Shown here piece after piece: positions 1 through 8,555 of a stretch of 62,937 bases of DNA (position 1 is the first letter of the stretch; each line of letters opens with the position of its first letter). Location of the stretch: contig UQCD01000013.1 in the NCBI GenBank assembly GCA_900539455.1, positions 1 through 62,937 of the forward strand. Reading direction: 5' to 3'. This DNA comes from an uncultured Eubacteriales bacterium. GTDB taxonomy: Bacteria > Bacillota > Clostridia > Lachnospirales > Lachnospiraceae. Below the pieces are notes generated by a model. That model made no database searches and had not been told where the DNA came from. It saw only the letters and a list, made by a program, of their open reading frames with translations. Position numbers and translations under genes: made by a program.

Positions 1-695
1 TCATCATAGGTAATCGCTATATTTACATTTGTTTTCTTGTCCCCCAGCATAATGTAATCCTTTATACCCTCTGAATATGCGTATATTGTATATATACCTT
101 TATTTGTATTGCCAGTAATATAATCTGCCTCTAAATTTTTCATTATTTCATCAGATATATTATTCTTTTCAGTATCATTTAATTCGCCCTTTACATTACC
201 TATTAAATTTAGCGAAATATCTCCTACAATATTCATTTCCTCTAAGACCTTTTTTACTCTCTCCTTGTACATTACTGCACTTTCTAAGGAATTAGATATT
301 TTAATATCTATATATAAGTAGTTTTTTACAAGTATAATACTATCATCCTTTTGTGTTTCATTTGTGACAATTCTTATACTTGTATAAGCGTTTTTAGCTG
401 CTTTTGAAATTTCAACAGTTGACTCATTTTCCTGTCTTTTATTTTCAATATTATATTCATTATCAAGCCCAATTCCCTTAGCAAGCTTTTTTATATATTT
501 ACCCTTTTCTTCCTCTGTAAAATATTCATTTCCCAAGCTGGCATTTACACTTAATACACTTTCTGTGTATACAAACCTTTCATTTGAAAATGCTGTTGCT
601 ATATTTATATTATTATCCTTTTCTTCAAATAAAATCATTCTTACAAATGCAACTACCCATAATATTGTTATTATTAGCAATAATCTTTTTCTCAT
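1..695 (-). CDS. ywmB: YwmB-like exported protein (TATA-box-binding-like fold), C-terminus cut by window edge
   Basis: A reading frame runs from an ATG at 695 to the left edge without a stop, giving 231 visible residues. It opens with one hydrophobic segment (about residues 4-21), read as a signal anchor, followed by an extracytoplasmic alpha/beta domain typical of the YwmB family (function unknown). GGAGG at 701-705 fixes the start. In Bacillus subtilis ywmB lies just beyond the atp operon, and here it also lies beyond atpC, which supports the call. The ribosome binding site is inside a long hairpin (697-747). What it does is not known; family assignment is by pattern and synteny. Confidence 0.7.
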   Translation of the reverse strand, partial: MRKRLLLIITILWVVAFVRMILFEEKDNNINIATAFSNERFVYTESVLSVNASLGNEYFTEEEKGKYIKKLAKGIGLDNEYNIENKRQENESTVEISKAAKNAYTSIRIVTNETQKDDSIILVKNYLYIDIKISNSLESAVMYKERVKKVLEEMNIVGDISLNLIGNVKGELNDTEKNNISDEIMKNLEADYITGNTNKGIYTIYAYSEGIKDYIMLGDKKTNVNIAITYD

Positions 696-696
696 A

Positions 697-747
697 AAAA
701 CCTCCAATCGGAAACTTATAAAAAGTTTTTCCAAAATTGGAGGTTTT
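697..747 (-). terminator. Inverted repeat that occludes the ywmB ribosome binding site; possible terminator of the upstream gene
   Basis: Twelve-base perfect arms (697-708 and 736-747) are extended inside by GGAAA/TTTCC. In the minus-strand transcript the second arm contains the GGAGG that serves the ATG at 695, and five U residues follow the stem. It can therefore be read as a weak intrinsic terminator for the gene ending at 793, as a translational gate for ywmB, or as both. Confidence 0.6.
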
Positions 748-792
748 ATACATTTTCATTTTTAGCTGCTTCTTTATTTGCAACTATCCCTT

Positions 793-2655
793 TTATTCAA
801 TACCCCAGCTATTCCAATAGGCATCTGCATCATCTGCTGACTCAAAATGGTCCTTCATTTCTTCTATTAGCAAAACCACCTTTTCCTGAACATGCTCACT
901 TTCGTATGCCAATGGTAATTCGTCATTTTCATCTACTGATATTAAATAACTAAATACCTCTGCCCTATCCTCATACACATCCTCCTTTGAATATTCACTT
1001 ACAAAATATACCTCTTCTATTTCATCACCATATATTGTATATTGCTCTAACTGTCCATTTGTGTAGGAATATCCGTAGCCTGCTGGATTAGTTGCTTTCC
1101 AGTTTCTAATATCCTTTATGCCTTCGTCAAACTGATCCATTTCAAAGTCAATTACATGGAACAACTCGTGTGCAACTGTTGCCTTATATTCATTCCAAGA
1201 GGTAGCATTACCATCTAATCTAATTACATCCTTATAGGTTTCATAGGTGGTAAGCCCCAAAACCTCTCTATTATCAGTAAGTCGAAGCATTTTGCCGGTA
1301 ATATTTATCTCTAAATATCTATCATTACCATAACCCTTCATTACTTCGTCTAAAAAGTCCTCTGGAAGTCTATCTAAAATTTCCTCAAGACATACCAGGG
1401 CTTTATTGATATTCTCCTCATCATTCAACATTTCTATATCCATATTATCTTCTGTAATATCAGCACTACTGCCTGTATTTACAATAATATTATATTCTTC
1501 CTCTAATCTGCTTTCAATGCTAAAGGAGCTTTCCTTAAAAACATCATTTACTAAAAATGAAGCAACTTTTCCTATTCCAAAACCGCTTATAACAATTATT
1601 GCAATGGCAAGCATCGCCAGCGCAATTCTCTTTCTTTCGCCTTTAAGGTCTGGCTTTACACTATCCATATTTGCAAATATATCTCTGTTTTGTGTTGCAT
1701 TACCCATATTGTATGGATTGTACTGGTTTTGCATATTATAATTTGGATTTGAAGCACTAGAATTGTATGGTGAATAAGTAGTGCTTGTACTACTTGTATT
1801 ATTATAACTACCATTGAAATTTGTATTATATTGTTCAACAACAGTATACTTTGATGAGTTTTTAAGGCTTTCCTCAAATTCTCTCTGCGAATACTGGGCA
1901 GAACTATTATCCTGCGTATTTACATAGCTTCCACTGCCACTATAGCCTACAGTGTTGTTGTCTTGGTTATCACCTGTGTTTGAGTGGGCATATAGGTTGT
2001 TATAGGTGGTTGTATTTGCAGGTGTGTTTCCGTAAGTACTGTTATAAGTGTTTGTACCTGCTGTTCCACTATATGGGTTGCTATAGTTATTTGCCCCCGT
2101 TGTACTACCACTGTATGCACTATTGCCATATGTACTTGCTGTCCCATTATATGAATTGCTATAGTTATTTGCACCTGTTGTACTACCGCTGTATGCACTA
2201 TTGCCATATGTACTTGCTGTCCCATTATATGAATTGCTATAGTTATTTGCCCCCGTTGTACTACCGCTGTATGCACTATTGCCATATGTACTTGCTGTCC
2301 TATTATATGGACTACTATAGGTATTTGTGCTTGTACCTGTTGTCCCACTATATGGGTTGCTATAGTTATTTGTCCCTGTTGTACTACTGCTGTATGCACT
2401 ATTGCCATATGTACTTGCTGTCCCATTATATGGACTACTATAGGTATTTGTGCTTGCTGCACTACTGTTGTACGGACTTCTAGTTGTGTTTCTATATGAA
2501 CCGGCACTTCCATTGCTGCTGTACGGACTCCTACCTGTACCACTACTGTAAGGGCTTGTACTTCCACTACTCCTATAAGGATTAGTACCTACGCCACTAC
2601 TATATGGGTTTCTGTCATTTAACTCATTTTTTGTATTTATTTTATTATTATCCAT
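793..2655 (-). CDS. Membrane-anchored zinc-metallopeptidase-like protein with Tyr/Asn/Ser/Gly repeat arm
   Basis: 620 residues. Residues 1 to about 330 are low complexity, rich in Tyr, Asn, Ser, Gly and Thr, with 26-residue tandem repeats. One transmembrane helix follows (about 342-366). The C-terminal domain carries HELFH near residue 494 and, some 60 residues on, an EDRAEVF segment. That is the HExxH plus downstream Glu layout of zincins such as the lethal-factor/Pro-Pro endopeptidase type. Predicted topology puts the repeats in the cytoplasm and the peptidase domain outside. Start is ATG with GGAG upstream; a promoter lies at 2695-2723. Substrate is unknown. Similarity of the C-terminal domain to a named peptidase family is inferred from motifs only. 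Confidence 0.65.
   Translation of the reverse strand: MDNNKINTKNELNDRNPYSSGVGTNPYRSSGSTSPYSSGTGRSPYSSNGSAGSYRNTTRSPYNSSAASTNTYSSPYNGTASTYGNSAYSSSTTGTNNYSNPYSGTTGTSTNTYSSPYNRTASTYGNSAYSGSTTGANNYSNSYNGTASTYGNSAYSGSTTGANNYSNSYNGTASTYGNSAYSGSTTGANNYSNPYSGTAGTNTYNSTYGNTPANTTTYNNLYAHSNTGDNQDNNTVGYSGSGSYVNTQDNSSAQYSQREFEESLKNSSKYTVVEQYNTNFNGSYNNTSSTSTTYSPYNSSASNPNYNMQNQYNPYNMGNATQNRDIFANMDSVKPDLKGERKRIALAMLAIAIIVISGFGIGKVASFLVNDVFKESSFSIESRLEEEYNIIVNTGSSADITEDNMDIEMLNDEENINKALVCLEEILDRLPEDFLDEVMKGYGNDRYLEINITGKMLRLTDNREVLGLTTYETYKDVIRLDGNATSWNEYKATVAHELFHVIDFEMDQFDEGIKDIRNWKATNPAGYGYSYTNGQLEQYTIYGDEIEEVYFVSEYSKEDVYEDRAEVFSYLISVDENDELPLAYESEHVQEKVVLLIEEMKDHFESADDADAYWNSWGIE
2063..2445 (-). repeat. 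78-bp in-frame tandem repeat inside the metallopeptidase-like gene
   Basis: Near-identical units with a 78-base period (for example the starts at 2143 and 2221) encode a 26-residue unit rich in Tyr, Ser, Asn and Gly. Unit boundaries degrade at both ends, and one segment carries an extra partial insert. The period is a multiple of three, so copy changes would keep the frame. Confidence 0.85.
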
Positions 2656-2694
2656 CGTCGCTCCAATAAATATTACTTTTAGTCTACCGATTAT

Positions 2695-2723
2695 AGTATA
2701 TACGATATAATTATTTTATTCAA
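2695..2723 (-). promoter_or_regulatory. Sigma-A promoter of the metallopeptidase-like gene
   Basis: TTGAAT (2718-2723), 17-base spacer, TATACT (2695-2700) on the minus strand, about 40 bases upstream of the ATG at 2655. Confidence 0.6.
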
Positions 2724-2767
2724 GTAAAGTCTGTAAATCATACCTATCTAATCTATCTAACAATATA

Positions 2768-2815
2768 AAAGAGCAACACAAAAGACAAATTTCTTGTTCT
2801 TTTATGTTGCTCTTT
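2768..2815 (-). terminator. Terminator of the atp operon
   Basis: Arms AAAGAGCAACA and TGTTGCTCTTT enclose a further imperfect stem, directly after the atpC stop at 2822. No long U tract is present, but the stem is long and it is the only hairpin before the next promoter. Confidence 0.65.
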
Positions 2816-2821
2816 ATTATT

Positions 2822-3223
2822 TTATTTTTTCGATATGCTAAGTCTTACTATTGAACGCTTAAGTGCAGCCTCGGCTCTTGCCATATCTACACCTGGACCT
2901 CCGTCCTTTAATCGGCGTTCGGCTCTAATCTTAGCCTCTTCAGCTCTGTTTTCATCTATTTCACCCGGCCATTCTGCAACCTCAGCCATAATTTTGACCT
3001 TATCCTTTAAGATAACAACGAAACCAGAATGAACAGCAGCCTGTTTTTCCTCATTTTCCTCATGTATGGTTACAATACAAGGAACCAATACACCTGTAAG
3101 TGGAATATGATTTTTGTATATACCTATTTCACCCTCTGTTGTGGTCATTTCTACAAAGGTCGCTTTACCTTCATAGAATACCCTCTCTGGCGAAATAATT
3201 TCTAAATCAAATACATCTGCCAT
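2822..3223 (-). CDS. atpC: F1F0 ATP synthase epsilon subunit
   Basis: 133 residues, the normal length for AtpC. The N-terminal beta sandwich is recognisable (DLEIISPERVFYEG start, then the GEIGIYKNHIPL segment), followed by the C-terminal helical hairpin. It is the rotor-stalk subunit that couples F1 to the c-ring and can inhibit ATP hydrolysis. It is the last gene of the atp operon, 31 bases after atpD and followed by the terminator at 2768-2815. Confidence 0.95.
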   Translation of the reverse strand: MADVFDLEIISPERVFYEGKATFVEMTTTEGEIGIYKNHIPLTGVLVPCIVTIHEENEEKQAAVHSGFVVILKDKVKIMAEVAEWPGEIDENRAEEAKIRAERRLKDGGPGVDMARAEAALKRSIVRLSISKK

Positions 3224-3254
3224 ATTATCTCCATTTTGCTAGATTTAGCTTTAG

Positions 3255-4646
3255 CTAGTTGTTTACCTTTGCCAGAACATCATCGATGCTACCACAGTTA
3301 AGGAAATAGCTTTCAGGAACATCATCATACTTACCTTCAAGAATTTCTTTGAAGCCCTGAACAGTTTCATTAATTGGAACATATCTTCCTTCAAGCCCTG
3401 TAAACTGACCTGCTACGAAGAATGGCTGTGACAAAAATCTTTGAACCTTTCTTGCACGGGCAACTACAAGCTTGTCATTTTCAGAAAGCTCGTCCATACC
3501 AAGAATTGCAATAATATCCTGTAATTCCTTGTACTTCTGAAGAATTTCCTGTACTCCACGGGCAACCTTATAATGCTCCTCTCCTACTATCTTTGGATCA
3601 AGTATTCTTGATGTAGATTCAAGTGGGTCTACAGCAGGGTAAATACCTAATTCAACAATAGATCTTGAAAGAACTGTTGTTGCATCCAAGTGAGCAAAGG
3701 TTGTAGCTGGAGCTGGGTCTGTAAGGTCATCAGCAGGAACATATACAGCCTGAACTGATGTAATAGAACCATCCTTTGTTGATGTAATTCTTTCCTGTAA
3801 TGCACCCATTTCTGTCTGCAATGTAGGCTGATAACCTACTGCTGATGGCATTCGTCCAAGAAGTGCTGAAACCTCTGAACCTGCCTGTGTGAAACGGAAA
3901 ATATTATCAATGAAAAGAAGTACATCCTTTCCACCTTTATCTCTGAAATATTCAGCCATTGTAAGTCCTGTAAGACCAACTCTCATTCTTGCTCCAGGTG
4001 GCTCGTTCATCTGTCCGAATACCATTGTAGTTTTATTGATAACGCCTGACTCCATCATTTCGTGGTAAAGGTCATTACCCTCTCTGGTTCTTTCTCCTAC
4101 ACCGGTAAATACAGAATATCCACCATGCTCTGTAGCAATATTTCTAATAAGCTCCTGAATAAGTACGGTTTTACCTACACCTGCACCACCAAAAAGTCCG
4201 ATTTTACCACCTTTCTGGTAAGGGCAAAGAAGGTCAACAACCTTAATACCTGTTTCTAGAATTTCTGCCTTTGTAGACTGTTCCTCAAAAGCAGGAGCTT
4301 TTCTATGAATAGGATAATATTCAACGCCTTCTGGTGCTGGTTTATTATCAATAGCATCACCTAAAACATTAAATATTCTTCCTAATGTTTTTTCGCCAAC
4401 TGGTACGGAAATAGGTGCGCCTGTAGCTTCTGCTTCCATACCTCTTCTAAGACCATCTGTAGGTCCCATGGCAATACATCTAACAATATCGTCACCTAAG
4501 TGCTGTGCCACTTCCACTACAAGCTTTTCATCATCACGATAAATGTTTATAGCTTCGTGAATTTCAGGAAGTTTACCTTCACTAAATTTTATATCCAAAA
4601 CAGCACCAACAATCTGAGTGATTTTACCAATATTTTTTTCTGCCAT
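3255..4646 (-). CDS. atpD: F1F0 ATP synthase beta subunit
   Basis: 463 residues from the ATG at 4646. A GTG at 4655 is in frame but overlaps the AAGGAG ribosome binding site, so the ATG (8-base spacer) is preferred. The catalytic nucleotide site is clear: P-loop GGAGVGKT, the GERTREGNDLYHEM segment, and the ALLGRMPSAVGYQPTL stretch. It forms the three catalytic sites of F1 with alpha. It sits between atpG and atpC, as in nearly all bacterial atp operons. Confidence 0.97.
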   Translation of the reverse strand: MAEKNIGKITQIVGAVLDIKFSEGKLPEIHEAINIYRDDEKLVVEVAQHLGDDIVRCIAMGPTDGLRRGMEAEATGAPISVPVGEKTLGRIFNVLGDAIDNKPAPEGVEYYPIHRKAPAFEEQSTKAEILETGIKVVDLLCPYQKGGKIGLFGGAGVGKTVLIQELIRNIATEHGGYSVFTGVGERTREGNDLYHEMMESGVINKTTMVFGQMNEPPGARMRVGLTGLTMAEYFRDKGGKDVLLFIDNIFRFTQAGSEVSALLGRMPSAVGYQPTLQTEMGALQERITSTKDGSITSVQAVYVPADDLTDPAPATTFAHLDATTVLSRSIVELGIYPAVDPLESTSRILDPKIVGEEHYKVARGVQEILQKYKELQDIIAILGMDELSENDKLVVARARKVQRFLSQPFFVAGQFTGLEGRYVPINETVQGFKEILEGKYDDVPESYFLNCGSIDDVLAKVNN

Positions 4647-4697
4647 TTTATTCACTCCTTATGCTAATCTCAAGCTGTAAAAATACAGCCAATATAG

Positions 4698-5558
4698 TTA
4701 ATTAATAGCCTCTGCACCTGCAATAATTTCTGTAAGTTCCTGTGTAATAGAGCTTTGGCGGGCTCTATTATACAATAATGAAAGCTCAGAAATCATTTCG
4801 TCTGCGTTGCTGGTTGCAGAATCCATTGCGGTCATTCTTGCACCATTTTCACTGGCTACAGCTTCAACCAATGCTCCGAAAACAAGACTGCTAATATATT
4901 TTGGAATTATCAAATCCAGAACCTCTTCTTCGTTTGGCTCATAATTCATAGGAACTGATTTTTCCTCCTCACTTAGCTGATGCTCATCAACCGATACCGG
5001 AAGCAGCTTTTTCATTGTAGGAATGTGGCTTACTGTATTTTTAAATACAGTATATGCCAAATATATTTCACCGATTTCTCCATTTTCAAATGCCTTTAAA
5101 ACATCCTCTGAAATCTCCATTGCATCACTAAACAAAGGATTGTCAATAACATCAGAATAATCCTCTTTTACACTATAGCCTTTAGAAGCAAGTCCGTCTT
5201 TTCCCTTTCTTCCTACGGTATATAGCACTACATTATCCTTTGAAAACTCTTCATTTCTTGCAATAAGCTTTATAATATTTGAATTGTAGCCACCTGCAAG
5301 ACCTCTGTTAGAGGTAATTACAATAACAGCCTTCTTTTTATCCGGACTACTTTTCAAAAATCTGTGATTTATATTTCCTGAGCGTGCAAGCATCGACGCA
5401 ACTGTATCATACATACCTTCAAAGTAAGGCTTTGATGATTCTGCCCGTCCTCTTGCTTTTTGCAGCTTAACAGTGGATACTAATTTCATGGCTTTTGTAA
5501 TCTGACCTGTGCTTTCAACACTTAATTTTCGTCTTTGAATATCTCTCATTGACGCCAT
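4698..5558 (-). CDS. atpG: F1F0 ATP synthase gamma subunit
   Basis: 286 residues. The N-terminal MRDIQRRKLSVESTGQITKAM segment, the SNRGLAGGYN motif and the C-terminal RARQSSITQELTEIIAGAEA helix are the standard gamma signatures. It forms the rotating central shaft within the alpha/beta hexamer. ATG start preceded by AAAGGACGG. The gap to atpA is 16 bases, so the two are co-transcribed. Confidence 0.96.
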   Translation of the reverse strand: MASMRDIQRRKLSVESTGQITKAMKLVSTVKLQKARGRAESSKPYFEGMYDTVASMLARSGNINHRFLKSSPDKKKAVIVITSNRGLAGGYNSNIIKLIARNEEFSKDNVVLYTVGRKGKDGLASKGYSVKEDYSDVIDNPLFSDAMEISEDVLKAFENGEIGEIYLAYTVFKNTVSHIPTMKKLLPVSVDEHQLSEEEKSVPMNYEPNEEEVLDLIIPKYISSLVFGALVEAVASENGARMTAMDSATSNADEMISELSLLYNRARQSSITQELTEIIAGAEAIN

Positions 5559-5574
5559 GATTATTCACCGTCCT

Positions 5575-7074
5575 TTATTTTTCTTTGACTTCCTTAATTG
5601 CCTGAACAAGTTTTTCTTCTATTTCAGGTGACAATTCCTTTGTAGTCTTAATGCTTTCAGGTATTTCCGGATATTTTGTCTTAATATGCTCAAAAAGCTT
5701 ATCTTCAAAATCCAAAATATCTTCAACTGCTATATCAAGCAAATACTTCCTTGTAGCTGCGTAGATAATAATTACCTGATATTCAACAGGCATTGGCTTG
5801 TACTGTGGCTGTTTAAGAACTTCTTTTATTCTAACACCCTGTTCAAGCTTTTCCTTAGTATCTGCATCAAGCTCTGAACCAAACTGTGCAAAGGATGCCA
5901 ATTCTCTATACTGAGCAAGCTCCACACGGATAGGAGCAGCTAATTTCTTAATAGCCTTAATCTGTGCAGCACCACCAACACGGCTTACAGAAAGACCTGC
6001 ATTTACGGCTGGTCTAAAGCCTGCGTTAAACATTTCTGTTTCAAGATAAATCTGTCCGTCTGTAATAGAAATTACATTTGTAGGAATATATGCTGAAACA
6101 TCGCCTGCCTGTGTTTCAATAATAGGTAATGCAGTAAGTGAACCTCCACCTAACTCGTCAGAAAGCTTTGCTGCTCTTTCAAGTAATCTTGAATGAAGGT
6201 AGAAAACATCACCTGGATATGCTTCTCTTCCTGGTGGACGACGAAGAAGCAATGAAAGTGTACGGTATGCAGTTGCGTGCTTGCTTAAGTCATCATATAC
6301 AACCAATACATCCTTTCCCTGTTCCATCCATTCCTCACCAATAGCACATCCTGAGTATGGTGCAATATATTGAAGTGGTGCTAATTCACTAGCTGTAGAA
6401 GCTACTACTGTTGTATAACTCATAGCACCAAATTCTTCTAAGGTTTTAACAATAGAAGCAATAGTTGAAGCCTTCTGTCCTATAGCAACATAGATACAGT
6501 TGACTCCCTGTCCCTTCTGGTTAATGATTGTATCAATAGCTATTGCTGTCTTACCGGTCTGTCTATCACCAATAATAAGCTCTCTTTGTCCTCTTCCGAT
6601 TGGAACCATCGCATCAATAGCCTTAATACCTGTCTGTAATGGTGTATCTACTGATTTTCTTGAGATAACACCAGAAGCTACTCTTTCAATCTGACGATAC
6701 TTCTTAGCATTAATTGGTCCTTTTCCGTCTATAGGCTGTCCTAAAGCGTTGACAACACGACCAATCATTTCATCTCCAACTGGCACCTCAACAACTCTTC
6801 CAGTTGTTTTTACTGTATCACCTTCGTTTATATTTCTATGATCACCAAGTAAAACAGCACCAACATTGTCTTCCTCTAAGTTAAGTACCATACCAAATAC
6901 TTCGCCAGGAAATTCAAGCAGTTCACCCTGCATAGCATTTTCCAAACCGTGAACTCTGGCAATACCATCAGCAACCTGAATAACTGTACCAACATCTGAT
7001 ACTTCAAGCTTTGTAGAGTAATTCTTTATTTGTTCTTTAATAACTGAACTAATCTCTTCAGGTCTTAAATTCAT
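5575..7074 (-). CDS. atpA: F1F0 ATP synthase alpha subunit
   Basis: 499 residues, usual length. Non-catalytic nucleotide-binding subunit of F1. The P-loop GDRQTGKTA, the LPIIETQAGDVSAYIPTNVISITDGQ region (positions about 340-365) and the RVGGAAQ segment are all intact. ATG start with AAGGTG upstream. It lies 28 bases after atpH and 16 bases before atpG in the operon. Confidence 0.97.
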   Translation of the reverse strand: MNLRPEEISSVIKEQIKNYSTKLEVSDVGTVIQVADGIARVHGLENAMQGELLEFPGEVFGMVLNLEEDNVGAVLLGDHRNINEGDTVKTTGRVVEVPVGDEMIGRVVNALGQPIDGKGPINAKKYRQIERVASGVISRKSVDTPLQTGIKAIDAMVPIGRGQRELIIGDRQTGKTAIAIDTIINQKGQGVNCIYVAIGQKASTIASIVKTLEEFGAMSYTTVVASTASELAPLQYIAPYSGCAIGEEWMEQGKDVLVVYDDLSKHATAYRTLSLLLRRPPGREAYPGDVFYLHSRLLERAAKLSDELGGGSLTALPIIETQAGDVSAYIPTNVISITDGQIYLETEMFNAGFRPAVNAGLSVSRVGGAAQIKAIKKLAAPIRVELAQYRELASFAQFGSELDADTKEKLEQGVRIKEVLKQPQYKPMPVEYQVIIIYAATRKYLLDIAVEDILDFEDKLFEHIKTKYPEIPESIKTTKELSPEIEEKLVQAIKEVKEK

Positions 7075-7102
7075 GGAGCTAACTCACCTTCTTTACATAT
7101 TT

Positions 7103-7651
7103 TTATGCGAGCTGTATGTTGTATAATTCTTTTGAGATATTATAAATCTTTGTTTTAACACTACTGTCTACAACTCTATCACCAATGCGGATAATCATAC
7201 CACCTATGATATCCTTATCCACCTTGTAGTTCATTTCAAACTCTACATATTCTGTAGTGCTTATGAGCTTTTCTTCGATAGCCTTTTTTTCGGCTTCGTC
7301 TAGGTTAATAGCTGTAGTTACATAAGCTACACCTATCTTTTTATATTCCTTTATTTTTGCAATAAAATATTCTAAGGTTTCTTTTATTGCATTTTGTCTG
7401 TCTTTATTTATCATCAGAACCAAAAAGCCTGTAAGGTCATCTGAAACCCTTCCTTTGAATATGTTTTCAGTAACCTTTACCTTTTCTTCCTTAGGAATTT
7501 TTGGATGATTATAAAGCTTGAACAATTCTTCATTATCTTCTAATGAACAAAGAACATCCTTTGCCTCGTCATAATAAGTATCTATCTTTCCATTTTCAAG
7601 AGCTAATTCAAACAAGGCATCGCCATAGGTTTTATCCACTAACTTAGCCAT
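7103..7651 (-). CDS. atpH: F1F0 ATP synthase delta subunit
   Basis: 182 residues. The helical N-terminal domain begins YGDALFELALE, and the C-terminal IGGMIIRIGDRVVDSS segment is the conserved OSCP/delta signature. It links the peripheral stalk (subunit b) to the top of F1. The start overlaps the end of atpF by 13 bases, which suggests translational coupling. Confidence 0.95.
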   Translation of the reverse strand: MAKLVDKTYGDALFELALENGKIDTYYDEAKDVLCSLEDNEELFKLYNHPKIPKEEKVKVTENIFKGRVSDDLTGFLVLMINKDRQNAIKETLEYFIAKIKEYKKIGVAYVTTAINLDEAEKKAIEEKLISTTEYVEFEMNYKVDKDIIGGMIIRIGDRVVDSSVKTKIYNISKELYNIQLA

Positions 7652-8214
7652 GTATCATCACCTATCTCTTTCAATGTATCATTTATAAGCTGTTCCTGTG
7701 TACCTTCATCAATAGATGCTGCTACTACCTTGCCTGCCATAAGAGTTGAAATCTTGATAATTTCCTTCTTAACATCATCAGCCGCCTTTTTCTTCTCAAG
7801 TAAAGCTTCGTTTCGGGCATGCTCAATGATTCTTGCAGCCTCCTCCTTAGCTTCGTTTATGATTTTTTCCTGATTTGAAACAGCCTTCTTTCTGGCATCT
7901 GCTAAAATAATTTCAACTTCTTTATCTACTTCTTTAAGCTTACTATCATACTGGAGCTTAAGTGCATTTGCTTCTTCCTTATCAGCCGCAGCACTTTCTC
8001 TATCATTAGTAATCTTTTCTTGTCTTTTCCTAAGCACATCCCTTACAGGATTGAACAAGATATATGACAACAATACAAAAAGTAGAAATATATTTATTGC
8101 CAATACAACAGCATCAAATATAAGTTGTGCATCAAGTCCAAATATTCTTGTACCCAAATCTGTATTTGCTGTATCTAACAATACTGGTCCTAATAAATTA
8201 CTAATCGTACCCAA
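7639..8214 (-). CDS. atpF: F1F0 ATP synthase b subunit
   Basis: About 191 residues from a TTG at 8214. The longer in-frame start at 8232 begins inside the AAAGGAGG ribosome binding site, whereas the TTG at 8214 has a 7-base spacer. One membrane helix (about residues 29-52 from this start) is followed by a long charged coiled coil rich in Lys, Glu and Ala, the classic peripheral stalk layout. It overlaps atpH by 13 bases at its end. Confidence 0.92.
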   Translation of the reverse strand: MGTISNLLGPVLLDTANTDLGTRIFGLDAQLIFDAVVLAINIFLLFVLLSYILFNPVRDVLRKRQEKITNDRESAAADKEEANALKLQYDSKLKEVDKEVEIILADARKKAVSNQEKIINEAKEEAARIIEHARNEALLEKKKAADDVKKEIIKISTLMAGKVVAASIDEGTQEQLINDTLKEIGDDTWLS

Positions 8215-8273
8215 GGTTTCGCCTCCTTTCAATATTTCTAAGAGTATTCTTTTTATTTAAAGAATAATTAACC

Positions 8274-8522
8274 TTATTTGAAAGGTTTAACGAACATTAA
8301 AATAATTGCAACAGCGAAGCCGTAAAGACCTGTTGTTTCTGCAACTGCCTGTCCTAAAAGCATAGTAGATGTAATATCTGATTTTGCACCTGGGTTTCTA
8401 CCTACTGCTGCTGCTGCCTGACCAGCTGCATATCCCTGTCCAATACCAGGTCCGATACCAGCTATCATAGCTAAACCTGCACCTACTGCTGACATTGCAT
8501 TAATAAAATCCTGTCCATTCAT
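8274..8522 (-). CDS. atpE: F1F0 ATP synthase c subunit with sodium-binding signature
   Basis: 82 residues, two transmembrane helices joined by a polar loop containing GRNPGA. The ion-carrying carboxylate is Glu62. Around it are Gln29, Val60, Thr63, Thr64 and Tyr67, which align with Gln32, Val63, Ser66, Thr67 and Tyr70 of the sodium-binding c-ring of Ilyobacter tartaricus (Ser replaced by Thr). The GIGPGIGQGYAAG stretch is nearly identical to that protein. The c-ring is therefore predicted to carry Na+ rather than only H+. ATG start with AGGAGG upstream. Confidence 0.95.
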   Translation of the reverse strand: MNGQDFINAMSAVGAGLAMIAGIGPGIGQGYAAGQAAAAVGRNPGAKSDITSTMLLGQAVAETTGLYGFAVAIILMFVKPFK

Positions 8523-8555
8523 TTTAAAATCCTCCTAAATCTTTCTTGTTGTGAA

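Noticed and set aside
2063..2445. CRISPR-like regular repeats
   Set aside because: Units are contiguous with no unique spacers and keep the reading frame; they are coding repeats.
1947..2567. Long open frames on both strands over the repeat region of the metallopeptidase-like gene
   Set aside because: A 78-base repeat without stops in one unit opens several frames at once; only the frame joined to the membrane helix and HELFH domain is credible.
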